DNA of 40,936 nt from Pseudomonadota bacterium (GCA_030684775.1 JAUXXW010000156.1:1-40936); one strand, 5' to 3'. Positions 16,267 to 25,109 are shown, counted from the stretch's first letter. Numbers and translations: made by a program. The notes: generated by a model not told the origin, from the sequence alone.

Positions 16267-17103
16267 TCACTCGATGCTGTGGCCGATGCGCTGGGGCACG
16301 GAGAACGATTTCAGCGAGTTGAGGAAATCGTCGAAGTTCCACCAGATGAAAAAAGCGCGGCCGACAACGTTCGCGTCCGGCACGAAACCCCAGTAGCGGG
16401 AATCGTTGGAGGCATCGCGATTGTCGCCGAGCATGAAGTAATGCCCCGCCGGCACCACGCACTTGAAGCCGGTCTCGTTGTAGCTGCAATTGCTCCGATG
16501 CGGGAAATCCCCCTCGACCTGATGCACCACCACGGGTGGCATGTCGCGCTGGGTCATGGCGATGTGGTCGTGCTCGCCCAGTTGCTCACGCCAGGTGTCG
16601 CCCTGGACGATGTTGAAGCCGCTGGCGGTGTACTCGTACTTGCCGTTCAGATACATGTCCACGGGTTTGCCGTTGAGGATCAGGTGCTTATCACGGTACT
16701 CGACCACATCGCCGGGGGTGCCCACCACGCGTTTGATGTAATCCAGCGAGGGGTCGCTGGGGTAGCGGAACACCATCACATCACCCGCTTGCGGGGTGCC
16801 CAGTTGCACGACCTTCTTGTTGATCACCGGCAGACGGATGCCGTATTCGAACTTGTTGACCAGGATGAAATCGCCGATCAGCAGCGTCGGCAACATCGAC
16901 CCGGAAGGAATTTTGAACGGCTCCACCAGAAACGAGCGCAGCACGAACACGATCAGGATGACCGGGAAAAAGCTCTTCGAGTAATCGACCAGAAGCGGAA
17001 GCTTGGCCTCGGCCGCGCGATGCTTGGCGAGAAACAGCCGGTCGAGCAGCCAGATGCTCCCGGTGATGCTCAGGGCGAGGAACAGGATCAGGGCGAAATT
17101 CAC
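16267..17103 (-). CDS. lepB: Signal peptidase I
   Basis: 278 residues from a GTG that follows the lepA stop directly, with a GGAGA SD inside the lepA end. Two membrane segments (FALILFLALSITGSIWLL and FFPVILIVFVLRSFLV) precede the catalytic domain. Box B is FKIPSGSMLPTLLIGD with nucleophile Ser69; box D is YIKRVVGTPGD with general-base Lys123; box E is MLGDNRDASNDSRYWG. It removes Sec and Tat signal peptides on the periplasmic side. Confidence 0.96.
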   Translation of the reverse strand: MNFALILFLALSITGSIWLLDRLFLAKHRAAEAKLPLLVDYSKSFFPVILIVFVLRSFLVEPFKIPSGSMLPTLLIGDFILVNKFEYGIRLPVINKKVVQLGTPQAGDVMVFRYPSDPSLDYIKRVVGTPGDVVEYRDKHLILNGKPVDMYLNGKYEYTASGFNIVQGDTWREQLGEHDHIAMTQRDMPPVVVHQVEGDFPHRSNCSYNETGFKCVVPAGHYFMLGDNRDASNDSRYWGFVPDANVVGRAFFIWWNFDDFLNSLKSFSVPQRIGHSIE

Positions 17104-18897
17104 TTATTTTTCTCCAACTTGCAGAATGGCCAGGAACGCCTCTTGCGGGATTTCCACGTTCCCCACCTGTTTCATCCGCTTCTTGCCTTCCTTCTGCTTC
17201 TCCAGCAGTTTCTTCTTGCGCGAGATGTCGCCGCCATAGCACTTGGCCAGCACGTTCTTGCGTAGAGCCTTCACGGTTTCGCGGGCGATGATATGGGCGC
17301 CGATGGCGGCCTGGATGGCGACGTCGAACATCTGGCGCGGGATCAGTTCGCGCATTTTCGAGACCAGTTCGCGGCCGCGATATTGCGAGGTGGAGCGGTG
17401 GACGATGAGGGCGAGGGCGTCGACCTTCTCGGAGTTGACCAGCACGTCCAGCTTGATCAGGTCGTCGGCGCGGAATTCCTTGAATTCGTAATCCAGCGAG
17501 GCGTAGCCGCGCGTGGTCGATTTCAGGCGGTCGAAGAAGTCCAGCACCACCTCGCTGAGCGGGATGTCGTACTTGACCATGACCTGGCGGCCCAGGTATT
17601 TCATGTCCACCTGGGCGCCGCGCTTCAGGTTGCACAGGGTCATCACGTTGCCCAGATAAGCCTCGGGCACCAGGATGGTGGCGGTGATGATGGGTTCGCG
17701 GATTTCCTCGATCTTGGACAGGTCGGGCAGGCGCGAGGGGTTTTCCACTTCGAGCTGAGTGCCGTCCTTCATGATCACCTGGTACTCCACCGACGGCGCG
17801 GTGGTGATCAGGCTCTGGTCGTACTCGCGTTCCAGGCGTTCCTGCACGATGTCCATGTGCAGCAGGCCGAGAAAACCGCAGCGGAAGCCGAAGCCCAGCG
17901 CCTGCGAGGTTTCCGGCTCGAAGCGCAGGGCGGCATCGTTCAACTGCAACTTGGTCAGCGCATCGCGCAGGCTGTCGTATTCGTGCGATTCCACCGGGTA
18001 CAGGCCGGCGAACACCTGCGGCTTGATCTCCTTGAAGCCGGGCAGGGCGGCGCTGGCGGGGCGGGTTGCCAGGGTGACGGTGTCACCCACCTTGGCGTGT
18101 TTCAGATCCTTGATGCCGGCGGTGATGAAGCCGACCTCTCCGGCGTATAGCTGGGGTCGTGACAGCGCCTTGGGCGTGAACACGCCCACCGTCTCGGCCA
18201 GGTAATCGACCCCGGCGGCCATCAGGCGAATCTTGTCCTTCAACTTCAGCACCCCGTCCACCACCCGCACCAACATCACCACGCCGACGTAGTTGTCGAA
18301 CCAGGAGTCGATGATTAGTGCCTTCAACGGGGCGTTTTCGTCACCGCTGGGGGGCGGGATGTATTTGACGACGGCTTCCAGCACATCGACGATGCCGAGG
18401 CCGGACTTGGCCGAGCAGTGCACGGCGTGGTCGGCGGGGATGCCGACGATGTCCTCGATTTCCTGGATCACCCGTTCCGGCTCGGCGGAGGGCAGGTCGA
18501 TCTTGTTCAGTACCGGGAACACTTCCACGCCCAGTTCGGTGGCGGTGTAGCAGTTCGCCACGGTTTGCGCTTCCACCCCCTGGGAGGCATCCACCACCAG
18601 CAACGCGCCTTCGCAGGCGGACAGCGAGCGGGAAACCTCGTAGGAGAAATCGACGTGGCCGGGGGTGTCGATCAGGTTGAGCTGGTATTCCTGGCCGTCC
18701 TTCGCCTTGTAGAGCAGCGCGGCGGTCTGCGCCTTGATGGTGATACCGCGCTCGCGCTCCAGGTCCATCGAATCGAGTACTTGCGCCTCCATCTCGCGGT
18801 CGGCGAGGCCGCCACAGAAATGGATGATGCGGTCGGCGAGCGTGGATTTACCGTGGTCGATGTGGGCGATGATGGAGAAGTTGCGGATGTTGCGCAT
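17104..18897 (-). CDS. lepA: Elongation factor 4
   Basis: 597 residues, full length. The GTPase domain shows [13 protein letters not shown], the switch [18 protein letters not shown] and NKIDLP. The LepA-specific C-terminal domain ends with [26 protein letters not shown]. It binds ribosomes and affects translation or 30S assembly at the cytoplasmic face. First gene of the operon running to pdxJ; the operon promoter should lie in 18898-19170. Confidence 0.97.
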   Translation of the reverse strand: MRNIRNFSIIAHIDHGKSTLADRIIHFCGGLADREMEAQVLDSMDLERERGITIKAQTAALLYKAKDGQEYQLNLIDTPGHVDFSYEVSRSLSACEGALLVVDASQGVEAQTVANCYTATELGVEVFPVLNKIDLPSAEPERVIQEIEDIVGIPADHAVHCSAKSGLGIVDVLEAVVKYIPPPSGDENAPLKALIIDSWFDNYVGVVMLVRVVDGVLKLKDKIRLMAAGVDYLAETVGVFTPKALSRPQLYAGEVGFITAGIKDLKHAKVGDTVTLATRPASAALPGFKEIKPQVFAGLYPVESHEYDSLRDALTKLQLNDAALRFEPETSQALGFGFRCGFLGLLHMDIVQERLEREYDQSLITTAPSVEYQVIMKDGTQLEVENPSRLPDLSKIEEIREPIITATILVPEAYLGNVMTLCNLKRGAQVDMKYLGRQVMVKYDIPLSEVVLDFFDRLKSTTRGYASLDYEFKEFRADDLIKLDVLVNSEKVDALALIVHRSTSQYRGRELVSKMRELIPRQMFDVAIQAAIGAHIIARETVKALRKNVLAKCYGGDISRKKKLLEKQKEGKKRMKQVGNVEIPQEAFLAILQVGEK

Positions 18898-19171
18898 CGG
18901 ATCTTGAATGTCTCAGGTTGTTCAGCGTCGTCCCATGCTTGCATGTAGACGACTGATCGTGGGTTGGCGGCGAATCGAGTGGGCCGGGAGGGAGTCATGC
19001 CGGCTTGTGTGCCGCACACGAGAAAACCGCCACAAGACACGCCACGCCTCACGGACGGCGGCGGATTATACCTTGAGGCCGGCGCCACACGGTCGGGCGC
19101 CCGCGTTTGCCTGGGGAGGAGGTCGCTGACGCGGTTGTGAAGCCTCCAGGAAGACAGGAGCCGTCAGGCAG
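18898..19171. other. Intergenic region upstream of lepA
   Basis: Together with the adjacent terminator, this is about 330 bp without a convincing gene. It must contain the lepA promoter reading leftwards. I see no clear -35/-10 pair, repeat or RNA gene in it. Short open frames here have no SD and odd composition. Confidence 0.5.
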
Positions 19172-19207
19172 AAAAAAACCCGCGTCCTGGCGGACGCGGG
19201 TTTTTTC
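19172..19207 (-). terminator. Rho-independent terminator of the PEP-CTERM gene
   Basis: Stem AACCCGCGTCC / GGACGCGGGTT with loop TGGC, flanked by A- and T-runs on both sides, so it could work in both directions. It lies 22 bp past the PEP-CTERM stop. Confidence 0.9.
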
Positions 19208-19228
19208 GGGTGAACTGCCGAAAGACGC

Positions 19229-19882
19229 TTAGGCGCGCTTGCGACGGCTCAGACCCAGACCCAGCAGGCCCAGGCCGAGGAGACCCAAGGTGGCGGGCTC
19301 GGGAACGGAAGGGGGATTGTCGGTAACCACGAAGTTGAAGGTTCCGTCCCAGGCTTGCGAGCCCTGGAAGTCCAATTGCAGGGAAGTGACCGAGGTGAAT
19401 TGGGCGGGGTTGGTAAAGCTGGCGAAGGTCTTATAGAAGGTGCCTGGGCCGGTGAAAGTCTGAAAGCCGGAGTCGGCAACGCCGTTGATCAGCATTTTTA
19501 CGGCAACGCCCAAGTCGATCGTCAGAACGTCCAAGAGGATGGCCGTGCCGAAGGCGGTAAAGTCGGTCGCGTCAAACGTGTACAGGACCGATGCCTTGCC
19601 AGTGGAGAAAGAGTTGTTGGCAACTTCCAGAACGCCGAGACCCCCATAAACCGTAACGGTCTCATTGGCAGCCGCATTACCTACCGAGTGGGCAGTTAAC
19701 GTCCGAAAAGCATTGCTGAGACTAGTGCCCGTGGTCAGTGCATCGGCGGTGGATACCACGATAGTGTTTGCGCCAGTCGCCCCCACAGCTTGGCTCTGTG
19801 TGAAATTATCGACCAGCAGGGCGGCCTGAGCGCCGGCAGACAGGGTAAAGGCGACTGCTGCGGCTAAGAGTTTCAGTTTCAT
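19229..19882 (-). CDS. PEP-CTERM sorting-domain protein
   Basis: 217 residues from MKLKLLAAAVAFTLSAGAQA, with a good SD (TGGAGAACGAC before the ATG). A signal peptide is cleaved after AQA. A beta-rich mature domain follows, high in Thr, Ser, Ala and Gly with no cysteine. The C-terminus is VPEPATLGLLGLGLLGLGLS then RRKRA: the VPEP motif, a membrane helix and a basic tail, recognised by exosortase EpsH/XrtA. Such proteins are linked to exopolysaccharide and flocs. No exosortase is in the window. A sigma-54-like -24/-12 element lies about 80-95 bp upstream. Confidence 0.9.
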   Translation of the reverse strand: MKLKLLAAAVAFTLSAGAQAALLVDNFTQSQAVGATGANTIVVSTADALTTGTSLSNAFRTLTAHSVGNAAANETVTVYGGLGVLEVANNSFSTGKASVLYTFDATDFTAFGTAILLDVLTIDLGVAVKMLINGVADSGFQTFTGPGTFYKTFASFTNPAQFTSVTSLQLDFQGSQAWDGTFNFVVTDNPPSVPEPATLGLLGLGLLGLGLSRRKRA

Positions 19883-19963
19883 GTCGTTCTCCAAAAAGCT
19901 AAGTAATGACCGTCTGTCGTTCCCCAACTTCGATCATCTCTAATTAGGGGTGGACGATACTAA

Positions 19964-19978
19964 GCATGGTTCGTGCCA
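19964..19978 (-). promoter_or_regulatory. Sigma-54 (-24/-12) promoter for the PEP-CTERM gene
   Basis: Minus strand reads TGGCACGAACCATGC followed by T. The consensus is TGGCACG-N4-TTGCW; only the first T of TTGC differs. GG and GC are spaced by exactly 10 bases. Predicted transcription start is about 12 bases downstream, leaving a leader of about 70 nt before the ATG at 19882. Confidence 0.7.
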
Positions 19979-20239
19979 GAAATGGCATGGCTATATAGAT
20001 CAAAGTGTTAAGGGTGTTCCATGGCCGCCCGCATGCTGAAGCGATGGTGGCTGTAAAAAAAATCGACACTATTCTGGGTGGTGGTGATGGTCCGGATGGC
20101 AACGTACTGGTTCTTTCGGGCTATGCGCTGTCGCGGCACGCTGCCATGGCACTTGTAATGGCAGCCGCCGTAGCCAAGCAAGGTGGCGCCCGCGCCCGAG
20201 TTGGTGCAGGCTTGCGGCAACCGCGAACAGGAGTGCCTC
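19979..20239. other. Region upstream of hoxH, no small-subunit gene
   Basis: With the PEP-CTERM leader this makes 357 bp between divergent starts. The open frames here (such as one beginning at 20005 and one at 20183) show no hydrogenase small-subunit cysteines and have no SD. A good SD (AGGAG, 20229-20233) belongs to hoxH. I see no clear hoxH promoter. Confidence 0.55.
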
Positions 20240-21739
20240 ATGAATCTCGAAACCGCCGCCCACCCGGAAACCCTGCGCCGTGTCGCCATTGACCCGATTT
20301 CGCGCGTGGAAGGCCATGGCAAGGTCACCTTGTTGTTGGACGAGGAGGATCACGTCCAGCAGGTGCGCCTGCATATCGTCGAATTCCGCGGCTTCGAGAA
20401 ATTCATCCAGGGCCGTCCCTATTGGGAAGTGCCGGTGATGGTGCAGCGTCTGTGCGGCATCTGCCCGGTGTCGCATCACCTGGCGGCAAGCAAGGCGCTC
20501 GATCAGATCGTCGGCGCACACAAGCTCACGCCCACCGCCGACAAACTGCGCCGGCTGATGCACTACGGCCAGATCCTGCAATCGCACGCGCTGCATTTCT
20601 TCCATTTGTCCTCGCCCGATTTGCTGTTCGGTTTCGCTTCCGACGTGGCCAAACGCAACATCGTCGGGGTCGCCGCCGCCTATCCGGAAGTGGCGCGCCA
20701 GGGCGTGCTGCTGCGCAAATACGGCCAGGAAGTGATCCGCCATACCGCCGGCAAGCGGATACACGGCACCGGCTCGGTGCCGGGCGGGGTGAACAAGAAT
20801 CTGAGCCTGGTCGAGCGCGATGAACTGCTGAAAGACATCTATCAGATCATCGGCTGGAGCCGCGACGCGGTGCATATGGCGCGCCATCTGTTCGAGCAGA
20901 ACCTGGAGGAATACAACGCTTTCGGCCGCTTCCGCGCCCACACCCTGAACCTGATCCGCGCCGATGGGGCGATGGACCTGTACCACGGTGGGCTGCGCGC
21001 GCGCGAGGCTGGAAACAACGGGGACGGCAAGACGCTGTTCGATCACGTCGATTACAACCACTACTGGGAACATATCCTGGAGGACGTGAAGCCCTGGTCC
21101 TATATGAAATTCCCCTTCCTGCGCGCACTCGGGCCGGAACAGGGTTGGTACCGGGTCGGCCCGCTCACCCGCGTGACCCAGTGCGATTTCATTCCCACAC
21201 CGCTGGCCGAGCGCGAGCGCCAGGAGTTTCTGGCCTTCGACGGTGGCAGCGCGACCGGCGCCACGCTGGCCTATCACTGGGCGCGCATGATCGAGATGCT
21301 GCATGCCGCCGAGGCGATCAAGGAACTGCTGCACGACGCCGACTTGCAAGGCGACGAGCTGGTGGTCAAGGGCGAACGCCAGGAACGCGGCATCGGCATG
21401 ATCGAAGCGCCGCGCGGCACCCTGATTCACCATTACCGGGTCGACGAGAACGATCAGGTGATCCGCGCCAACCTGATCGTCTCCACCACCCACAACAACC
21501 AGGCCATGAACGAAGCCGTGCGCCAGGTGGCGCGGCAGTACCTGGACGGGCGCAAACTGACCGAAGGCCTGCTCAACCATATCGAAGTCGCCATCCGCGC
21601 CTTCGACCCCTGCCTCTCCTGCGCCACCCATGCCCTGGGCAAAATGCCGCTGCAAGTGGAGTTGCTGGACGCGGAAGGGCGGGAGATCGACCGGCTGGTG
21701 CGCGGAACCTGTAGCGCCGGCTTCCAGCCGGCTGTGTAG
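20240..21739 (+). CDS. hoxH: [NiFe]-hydrogenase large subunit, HoxH-like (group 3d)
   Basis: 499 residues; ATG with SD AGGAG six bases upstream. L1 motif: RLCGICPVSHHLAASKAL (Cys72, Cys75), after DPISRVEGHGKV. L2 motif: DPCLSCATHALGKMPL (Cys458, Cys461). The four cysteines that hold the Ni-Fe(CN)2CO site are intact. The middle (FRGFEKFIQGRP, SVPGGVNKNLS, WSYMKFPFLRALG, EAPRGTLIHHYR) matches HoxH of NAD-reducing bidirectional hydrogenases. Maturation should cut after His464 or Ala465, removing about 35 residues whose last part is a translated repeat. HoxY and HoxFU genes are not adjacent, which is unusual. A HoxW/HyaD-type protease follows 10 bases later. Confidence 0.9.
   Translation: MNLETAAHPETLRRVAIDPISRVEGHGKVTLLLDEEDHVQQVRLHIVEFRGFEKFIQGRPYWEVPVMVQRLCGICPVSHHLAASKALDQIVGAHKLTPTADKLRRLMHYGQILQSHALHFFHLSSPDLLFGFASDVAKRNIVGVAAAYPEVARQGVLLRKYGQEVIRHTAGKRIHGTGSVPGGVNKNLSLVERDELLKDIYQIIGWSRDAVHMARHLFEQNLEEYNAFGRFRAHTLNLIRADGAMDLYHGGLRAREAGNNGDGKTLFDHVDYNHYWEHILEDVKPWSYMKFPFLRALGPEQGWYRVGPLTRVTQCDFIPTPLAERERQEFLAFDGGSATGATLAYHWARMIEMLHAAEAIKELLHDADLQGDELVVKGERQERGIGMIEAPRGTLIHHYRVDENDQVIRANLIVSTTHNNQAMNEAVRQVARQYLDGRKLTEGLLNHIEVAIRAFDPCLSCATHALGKMPLQVELLDAEGREIDRLVRGTCSAGFQPAV
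21709..21733. repeat. REP-like palindrome family D inside the hoxH 3' end
   Basis: tgtagcgccggcttccagcc plus ggct: hairpin GCCGGCT-tcc-AGCCGGC. It is read in frame as CSAGFQPA, the end of HoxH. A second copy is at 25110-25133, where it works as part of a terminator. Confidence 0.85.
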
Positions 21740-21749
21740 GGCTGTTCAG

Positions 21750-22211
21750 ATGAACGCGGCCGGCGTTCCGCCTGCGCTACTGGTCATCGGCATCGGCAAC
21801 CCCAGCCGGGGTGACGATGCGCTCGGGCCGCTGTTGATCGAGCGTCTCGAAGTGGACGCGCCGCCGGACGTGGAATTGCTCACCGATTTCCAGCTCCAGG
21901 TGGAATACGCCCTGGATTTACAGGGGCGGCGCGAGGTGGTGTTCGTCGACGCCAGTCTGGAAGCGCCCGCGCCTTTCACGTTCAATCCCGTCGTGGCGGC
22001 CGCGGATGCCAGCTACAGCAGCCATGAACTCTCACCCGGCGCGGTATTGCACGCTTACGAAAAATTGTTCGGCGAACCGCCACCGGCCTTCGTGCTGGCG
22101 ATTCGTGGCGAGGCGTTCGAGCTGGGTGATGACTTGAGCGCGGCGGCCCGCGCCAATCTGGAAGCGGCGCTGGGCTTCATCAGGCAGCGTATTTCCGACA
22201 CCTGTCCGTGA
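21750..22211 (+). CDS. Hydrogenase maturation protease (HoxW/HyaD family)
   Basis: 153 residues from MNAAGVPPALLVIGIGNPSRGDDALGP. The Ni-sensing acidic residues of peptidase family M52 are seen in GNPSRGDDALGP (Asp near 23), in FVDAS (Asp) and in SSHELSPG (His). The enzyme checks nickel insertion and then removes the C-terminal tail of the large subunit. Ten bases separate it from hoxH, so the two are co-transcribed, and its likely substrate is the CATH|A site there. No hyp genes are nearby. Confidence 0.88.
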   Translation: MNAAGVPPALLVIGIGNPSRGDDALGPLLIERLEVDAPPDVELLTDFQLQVEYALDLQGRREVVFVDASLEAPAPFTFNPVVAAADASYSSHELSPGAVLHAYEKLFGEPPPAFVLAIRGEAFELGDDLSAAARANLEAALGFIRQRISDTCP

Positions 22212-22292
22212 AATCCCGGCACAATCGGCCTGTGCGCTACTGGTGCATAAGCAATTGTTAATATTGAATTATTTGTAAAACAGGAGACCAGG

Positions 22293-22979
22293 ATGAATGC
22301 ACGCCGCCTTACCCTCACCGTCGCGTTGACGGCATTCAGCGCCGGCTGTTTCGCCGCCGATGCCCCCGCCAAAGACAAGGCCGCCATGCCCAGCGGCACC
22401 CAGGAGTGGATTGCCTATCTGGCCGACTTCACCCGCAATGGCGACATGCTGGCCGACCCGAAGAAATTCCTGGCCGCGCTCTCCGTGGTGTCCGAGCCGC
22501 AATTCTTGTTTGACGCCACCAAGGCCATGATGGAGCCCAATCTCTACCTGCAGTCCACCGCCAGCATGATGGACCCGCGCGCCTACGGCAACTTCGCCAA
22601 GGCGATGGACCCGGCCGTCATTGCCGCCTGGACCACCGCGATGATGGACCCGCAATTCCTCTCCGCCACCCAGACTGTGGTGGTCGATCCCGGCAAACTG
22701 ATGCGCTGGGTGATGGCTCCACTCGACCCGAAAGTGCTGGCCCTGGCCGCCAATGCGCTGAACCCCAATGTCTATTTGCGCTGGCTCAGCGCGCCCCTGG
22801 ACCCGAAGGTGATGAACATGGCCACGGCGCCGGTCAATCCCAACTGGTATGGCGGCTGGCTGGGCGGCATGGCCAACCCGCAGTCATACGGCCCGACGAT
22901 GGCGCCCCTGCTCAGCGCGCCTTATGGCATGCAGCCGATTCCCATGATCCCGTTCCCGATGCCGCAGCAAGCCAGATAG
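22293..22979 (+). CDS. Exported protein of twelve 12-13-residue xP repeats
   Basis: 228 residues with SD AGGAGA and a signal peptide ending CFAA near residue 22. From residue 55 to the C-terminus an Asp/Glu/Asn-Pro pair recurs every 12 or 13 residues: unit lengths 13,13,13,12,13,13,13,12,13,12,13 and a last partial unit. A unit looks like DPKVLALAANAL or EPNLYLQSTASMM: xP, short hydrophobic amphipathic helix, small or Met-rich end. The tail is Pro/Met-rich (MQPIPMIPFPMPQQAR). No cysteines after the signal region. I do not recognise a family. A perfect terminator follows. It is 81 bp from the hydrogenase protease, with an AT-rich gap suggesting its own promoter. Confidence 0.8.
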   Translation: MNARRLTLTVALTAFSAGCFAADAPAKDKAAMPSGTQEWIAYLADFTRNGDMLADPKKFLAALSVVSEPQFLFDATKAMMEPNLYLQSTASMMDPRAYGNFAKAMDPAVIAAWTTAMMDPQFLSATQTVVVDPGKLMRWVMAPLDPKVLALAANALNPNVYLRWLSAPLDPKVMNMATAPVNPNWYGGWLGGMANPQSYGPTMAPLLSAPYGMQPIPMIPFPMPQQAR

Positions 22980-22990
22980 GTCTTGCGTGA

Positions 22991-23024
22991 AACGAAAAAG
23001 GCGGCCTCGGCCGCCTTTTTCGTT
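22991..23024. terminator. Bidirectional Rho-independent terminator
   Basis: Perfect 16-bp stem AACGAAAAAGGCGGCC / GGCCGCCTTTTTCGTT with two bases between. It serves the repeat-protein gene (plus) and the BI-1 gene (minus), which converge here. Confidence 0.93.
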
Positions 23025-23038
23025 GGGAAGAACCCGAG

Positions 23039-23734
23039 TCAGTCACGTTCGCCCATGAACGCCATGAGCAGTTGCAGCAGATTGACGAAGATGTTGTAGA
23101 TGCTCAGATACACCGACAGCGTGGCCATCACGTAGTTGGTCTCGCCGCCGTTGACGATGCGCGAGATGTCATACAGCAGGAAGCCGGAGAACAGCAGCAC
23201 GGCGACGGCCGACAGCGTCAGAGACAGCGCGGGGATCTGGAAGAAGATGTTCGCCAGGCTGGCCAGAATCAGCAGGACGATGCCCACCATCAGGAATTTG
23301 CCCAGGAAACTGAAATCCTTCTTGGTGGTGGTGGCGATGCCGGCCAGGGTCAGGAAGATCGCGCCGGTGCCGCCCGCCGCCAGGCCGACGAGTTCCGTGC
23401 CATTGCTCAGGTTCAGCGCCACTTGCAGGATCGGCCCCAGCATCACGCCCATGAAACCGGTCAGCACCAGCAGCAACACCACGCCAAGGCCGCTGTCGCG
23501 AGTGGCGCTGATGCCGTAGAACAGGCCGAACATCACGGCGAGCATGCCGATGGCGAACATGAAGGGACTCTGCGCGGCCCAGGCGAAATTCAGGCTCATG
23601 CCGAAGAACGCCCCGATCACCGTCGGGATCATGGTCAGGCCCAGCATCATGTAGGTGTTGCGCAGAACCTTGTTGGTCTGCTCGACGGCGATCGTGCCGT
23701 CCATGCGCACGACATTGTCGAATTGAGTTTGCAT
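23039..23734 (-). CDS. Bax inhibitor-1 / YccA family membrane protein
   Basis: 231 residues with seven hydrophobic segments. It matches the BI-1/YccA family (UPF0005): N-terminal TNKVLRNTYMMLGLTMIPTVIGAF, YGISATRDSGLG, and C-terminal YDISRIVNGGETNYVMATLSVYLSIYNIFVNLLQLL with the conserved Asp pair region. E. coli YccA is a substrate and modulator of FtsH; others leak protons or calcium. The start fits the hydrophilic N-terminus MQTQFDNVVRMDG. Divergent from lysC. Confidence 0.9.
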   Translation of the reverse strand: MQTQFDNVVRMDGTIAVEQTNKVLRNTYMMLGLTMIPTVIGAFFGMSLNFAWAAQSPFMFAIGMLAVMFGLFYGISATRDSGLGVVLLLVLTGFMGVMLGPILQVALNLSNGTELVGLAAGGTGAIFLTLAGIATTTKKDFSFLGKFLMVGIVLLILASLANIFFQIPALSLTLSAVAVLLFSGFLLYDISRIVNGGETNYVMATLSVYLSIYNIFVNLLQLLMAFMGERD

Positions 23735-23856
23735 CGTGGAATCTCCACAGGGTTGAGAACGGGGATAAGACTAAGGGCGCAAGGGAAGAGTTTCAATATG
23801 GTGAAGCAATTGTTCGCTCCTGTAGAATGCCCGCTTTTCGTGCAAATCCTCCCATC

Positions 23857-25083
23857 ATGGCGCTAATTGTTCAGAAATACGGTGGCACCTCGGTCGGCTC
23901 CATCGAGCGCATTCGCAATGTCGCGGAGCGTGTCGCCAAGTTCAAGATGCTCGGGCATCAGGTCGTGGTAGTGCTCTCCGCCATGTCCGGCGAGACCAAC
24001 CGGCTCATCGCCCTGGCCCAGCAGATCCAGAAAGAACCCGATCCGCGCGAAATGGATGTGCTCATTTCCACCGGTGAGCAGGTCACCATCGCGCTCCTGG
24101 CCATGGCCCTGAAAGATCTCGGCCTGAAGGCCAGGAGTTACACCGGCTCGCAGGTGCGCATCGTCACCGACGATGCCCATACCAAGGCGCGCATTCTCTC
24201 CATCGACGAAGCGCGCATGCGCGCCGATCTCGACAGCGGCAGGGTGGTCGTGGTGGCCGGTTTCCAGGGTGTGGACGAGGCCGGCAATATCACCACCCTC
24301 GGCCGCGGCGGTTCCGACACCACCGGCGTGGCCCTGGCTGCGGCGCTGAAAGCCGATGAGTGCCAGATCTACACCGATGTCGATGGCGTCTACACTACCG
24401 ACCCGCGCATCGTCCCGGAAGCCCGCAAGCTGGACACCATCACCTTCGAAGAAATGCTGGAACTCGCCAGCCTCGGCTCCAAGGTGCTGCAGATCCGCTC
24501 GGTGGAATTCGCCGGCAAATACAAAGTGAAACTGCGCGTGCTCTCCAGCTTCCAGGAAGATGGCGAGGGCACCTTGATTACCTTCGAGGATGACAGCATG
24601 GAACAACCCATCATTTCCGGCATCGCCTTCAACCGCGACGAAGCCAAACTCACCGTCCTGGGCGTACCCGACAAACCCGGCATCGCCGCCCTGATCCTCG
24701 GTTCCGTGGCCGACGCCAACATCGACGTCGACATGATCGTGCAGAACGTCGGCGCCAATAACACCACCGACTTCACCTTCACCGTGCACCGCAACGAGTT
24801 CAGGCGGGCGATGGAGGTGCTGAACCAAGTCAAGAACGAGATCGGCGCGCGTGAAGTCAGCGGTGACGACAAGATCGCCAAGGTTTCCATGGTCGGTGTC
24901 GGCATGCGCACCCACGCCGGTGTCGCCAGCAAGATGTTCCGCGCCCTGGCCGCCGAGAACATCAACCTGATGATGATCTCCACCTCCGAAATCAAGATTT
25001 CCGTGGTGGTGGAAGACAAGTACATGGAACTCGCCGTGCGCGCCCTGCACCAGGCTTTCGAACTGGACAAGGCTGTCGCCTGA
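23857..25083 (+). CDS. lysC: Aspartate kinase
   Basis: 408 residues from MALIVQKYGGTSVGSIERI; the 10 residues ahead of it in frame lack an SD. KYGGTSVGS is the ATP/aspartate motif, followed by VVVLSAMSGETN, STGEQVT and GRGGSDTTGVALAAAL. Two C-terminal ACT domains (about 265-405) give feedback control by lysine and threonine. It commits aspartate to Lys, Met and Thr synthesis and to diaminopimelate. Followed by a hairpin terminator formed by a REP-like unit. Confidence 0.96.
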   Translation: MALIVQKYGGTSVGSIERIRNVAERVAKFKMLGHQVVVVLSAMSGETNRLIALAQQIQKEPDPREMDVLISTGEQVTIALLAMALKDLGLKARSYTGSQVRIVTDDAHTKARILSIDEARMRADLDSGRVVVVAGFQGVDEAGNITTLGRGGSDTTGVALAAALKADECQIYTDVDGVYTTDPRIVPEARKLDTITFEEMLELASLGSKVLQIRSVEFAGKYKVKLRVLSSFQEDGEGTLITFEDDSMEQPIISGIAFNRDEAKLTVLGVPDKPGIAALILGSVADANIDVDMIVQNVGANNTTDFTFTVHRNEFRRAMEVLNQVKNEIGAREVSGDDKIAKVSMVGVGMRTHAGVASKMFRALAAENINLMMISTSEIKISVVVEDKYMELAVRALHQAFELDKAVA

Positions 25084-25109
25084 TTTCCCGGCGGGAGCGT
25101 TTGCAGCCT

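Noticed and set aside
18908-19129. 73-aa plus-strand frame upstream of lepA
   Set aside because: No SD, Arg/Trp-rich composition; more likely promoter DNA.
20145-20165. Sigma-54 site before hoxH (TGGCACTTGTAATGGC)
   Set aside because: The GG to GC distance is 11 rather than 10 bases, so it does not fit.
20005-20292. Candidate hydrogenase small subunit upstream of hoxH
   Set aside because: The 95-aa frame lacks the Cys motifs of HoxY, has no SD and runs into the hoxH start in another frame.
20069-21655. 528-aa frame antisense to hoxH
   Set aside because: Shadow of a high-GC gene; composition is His/Gln/Ala-rich, and hoxH has all its motifs on the other strand.
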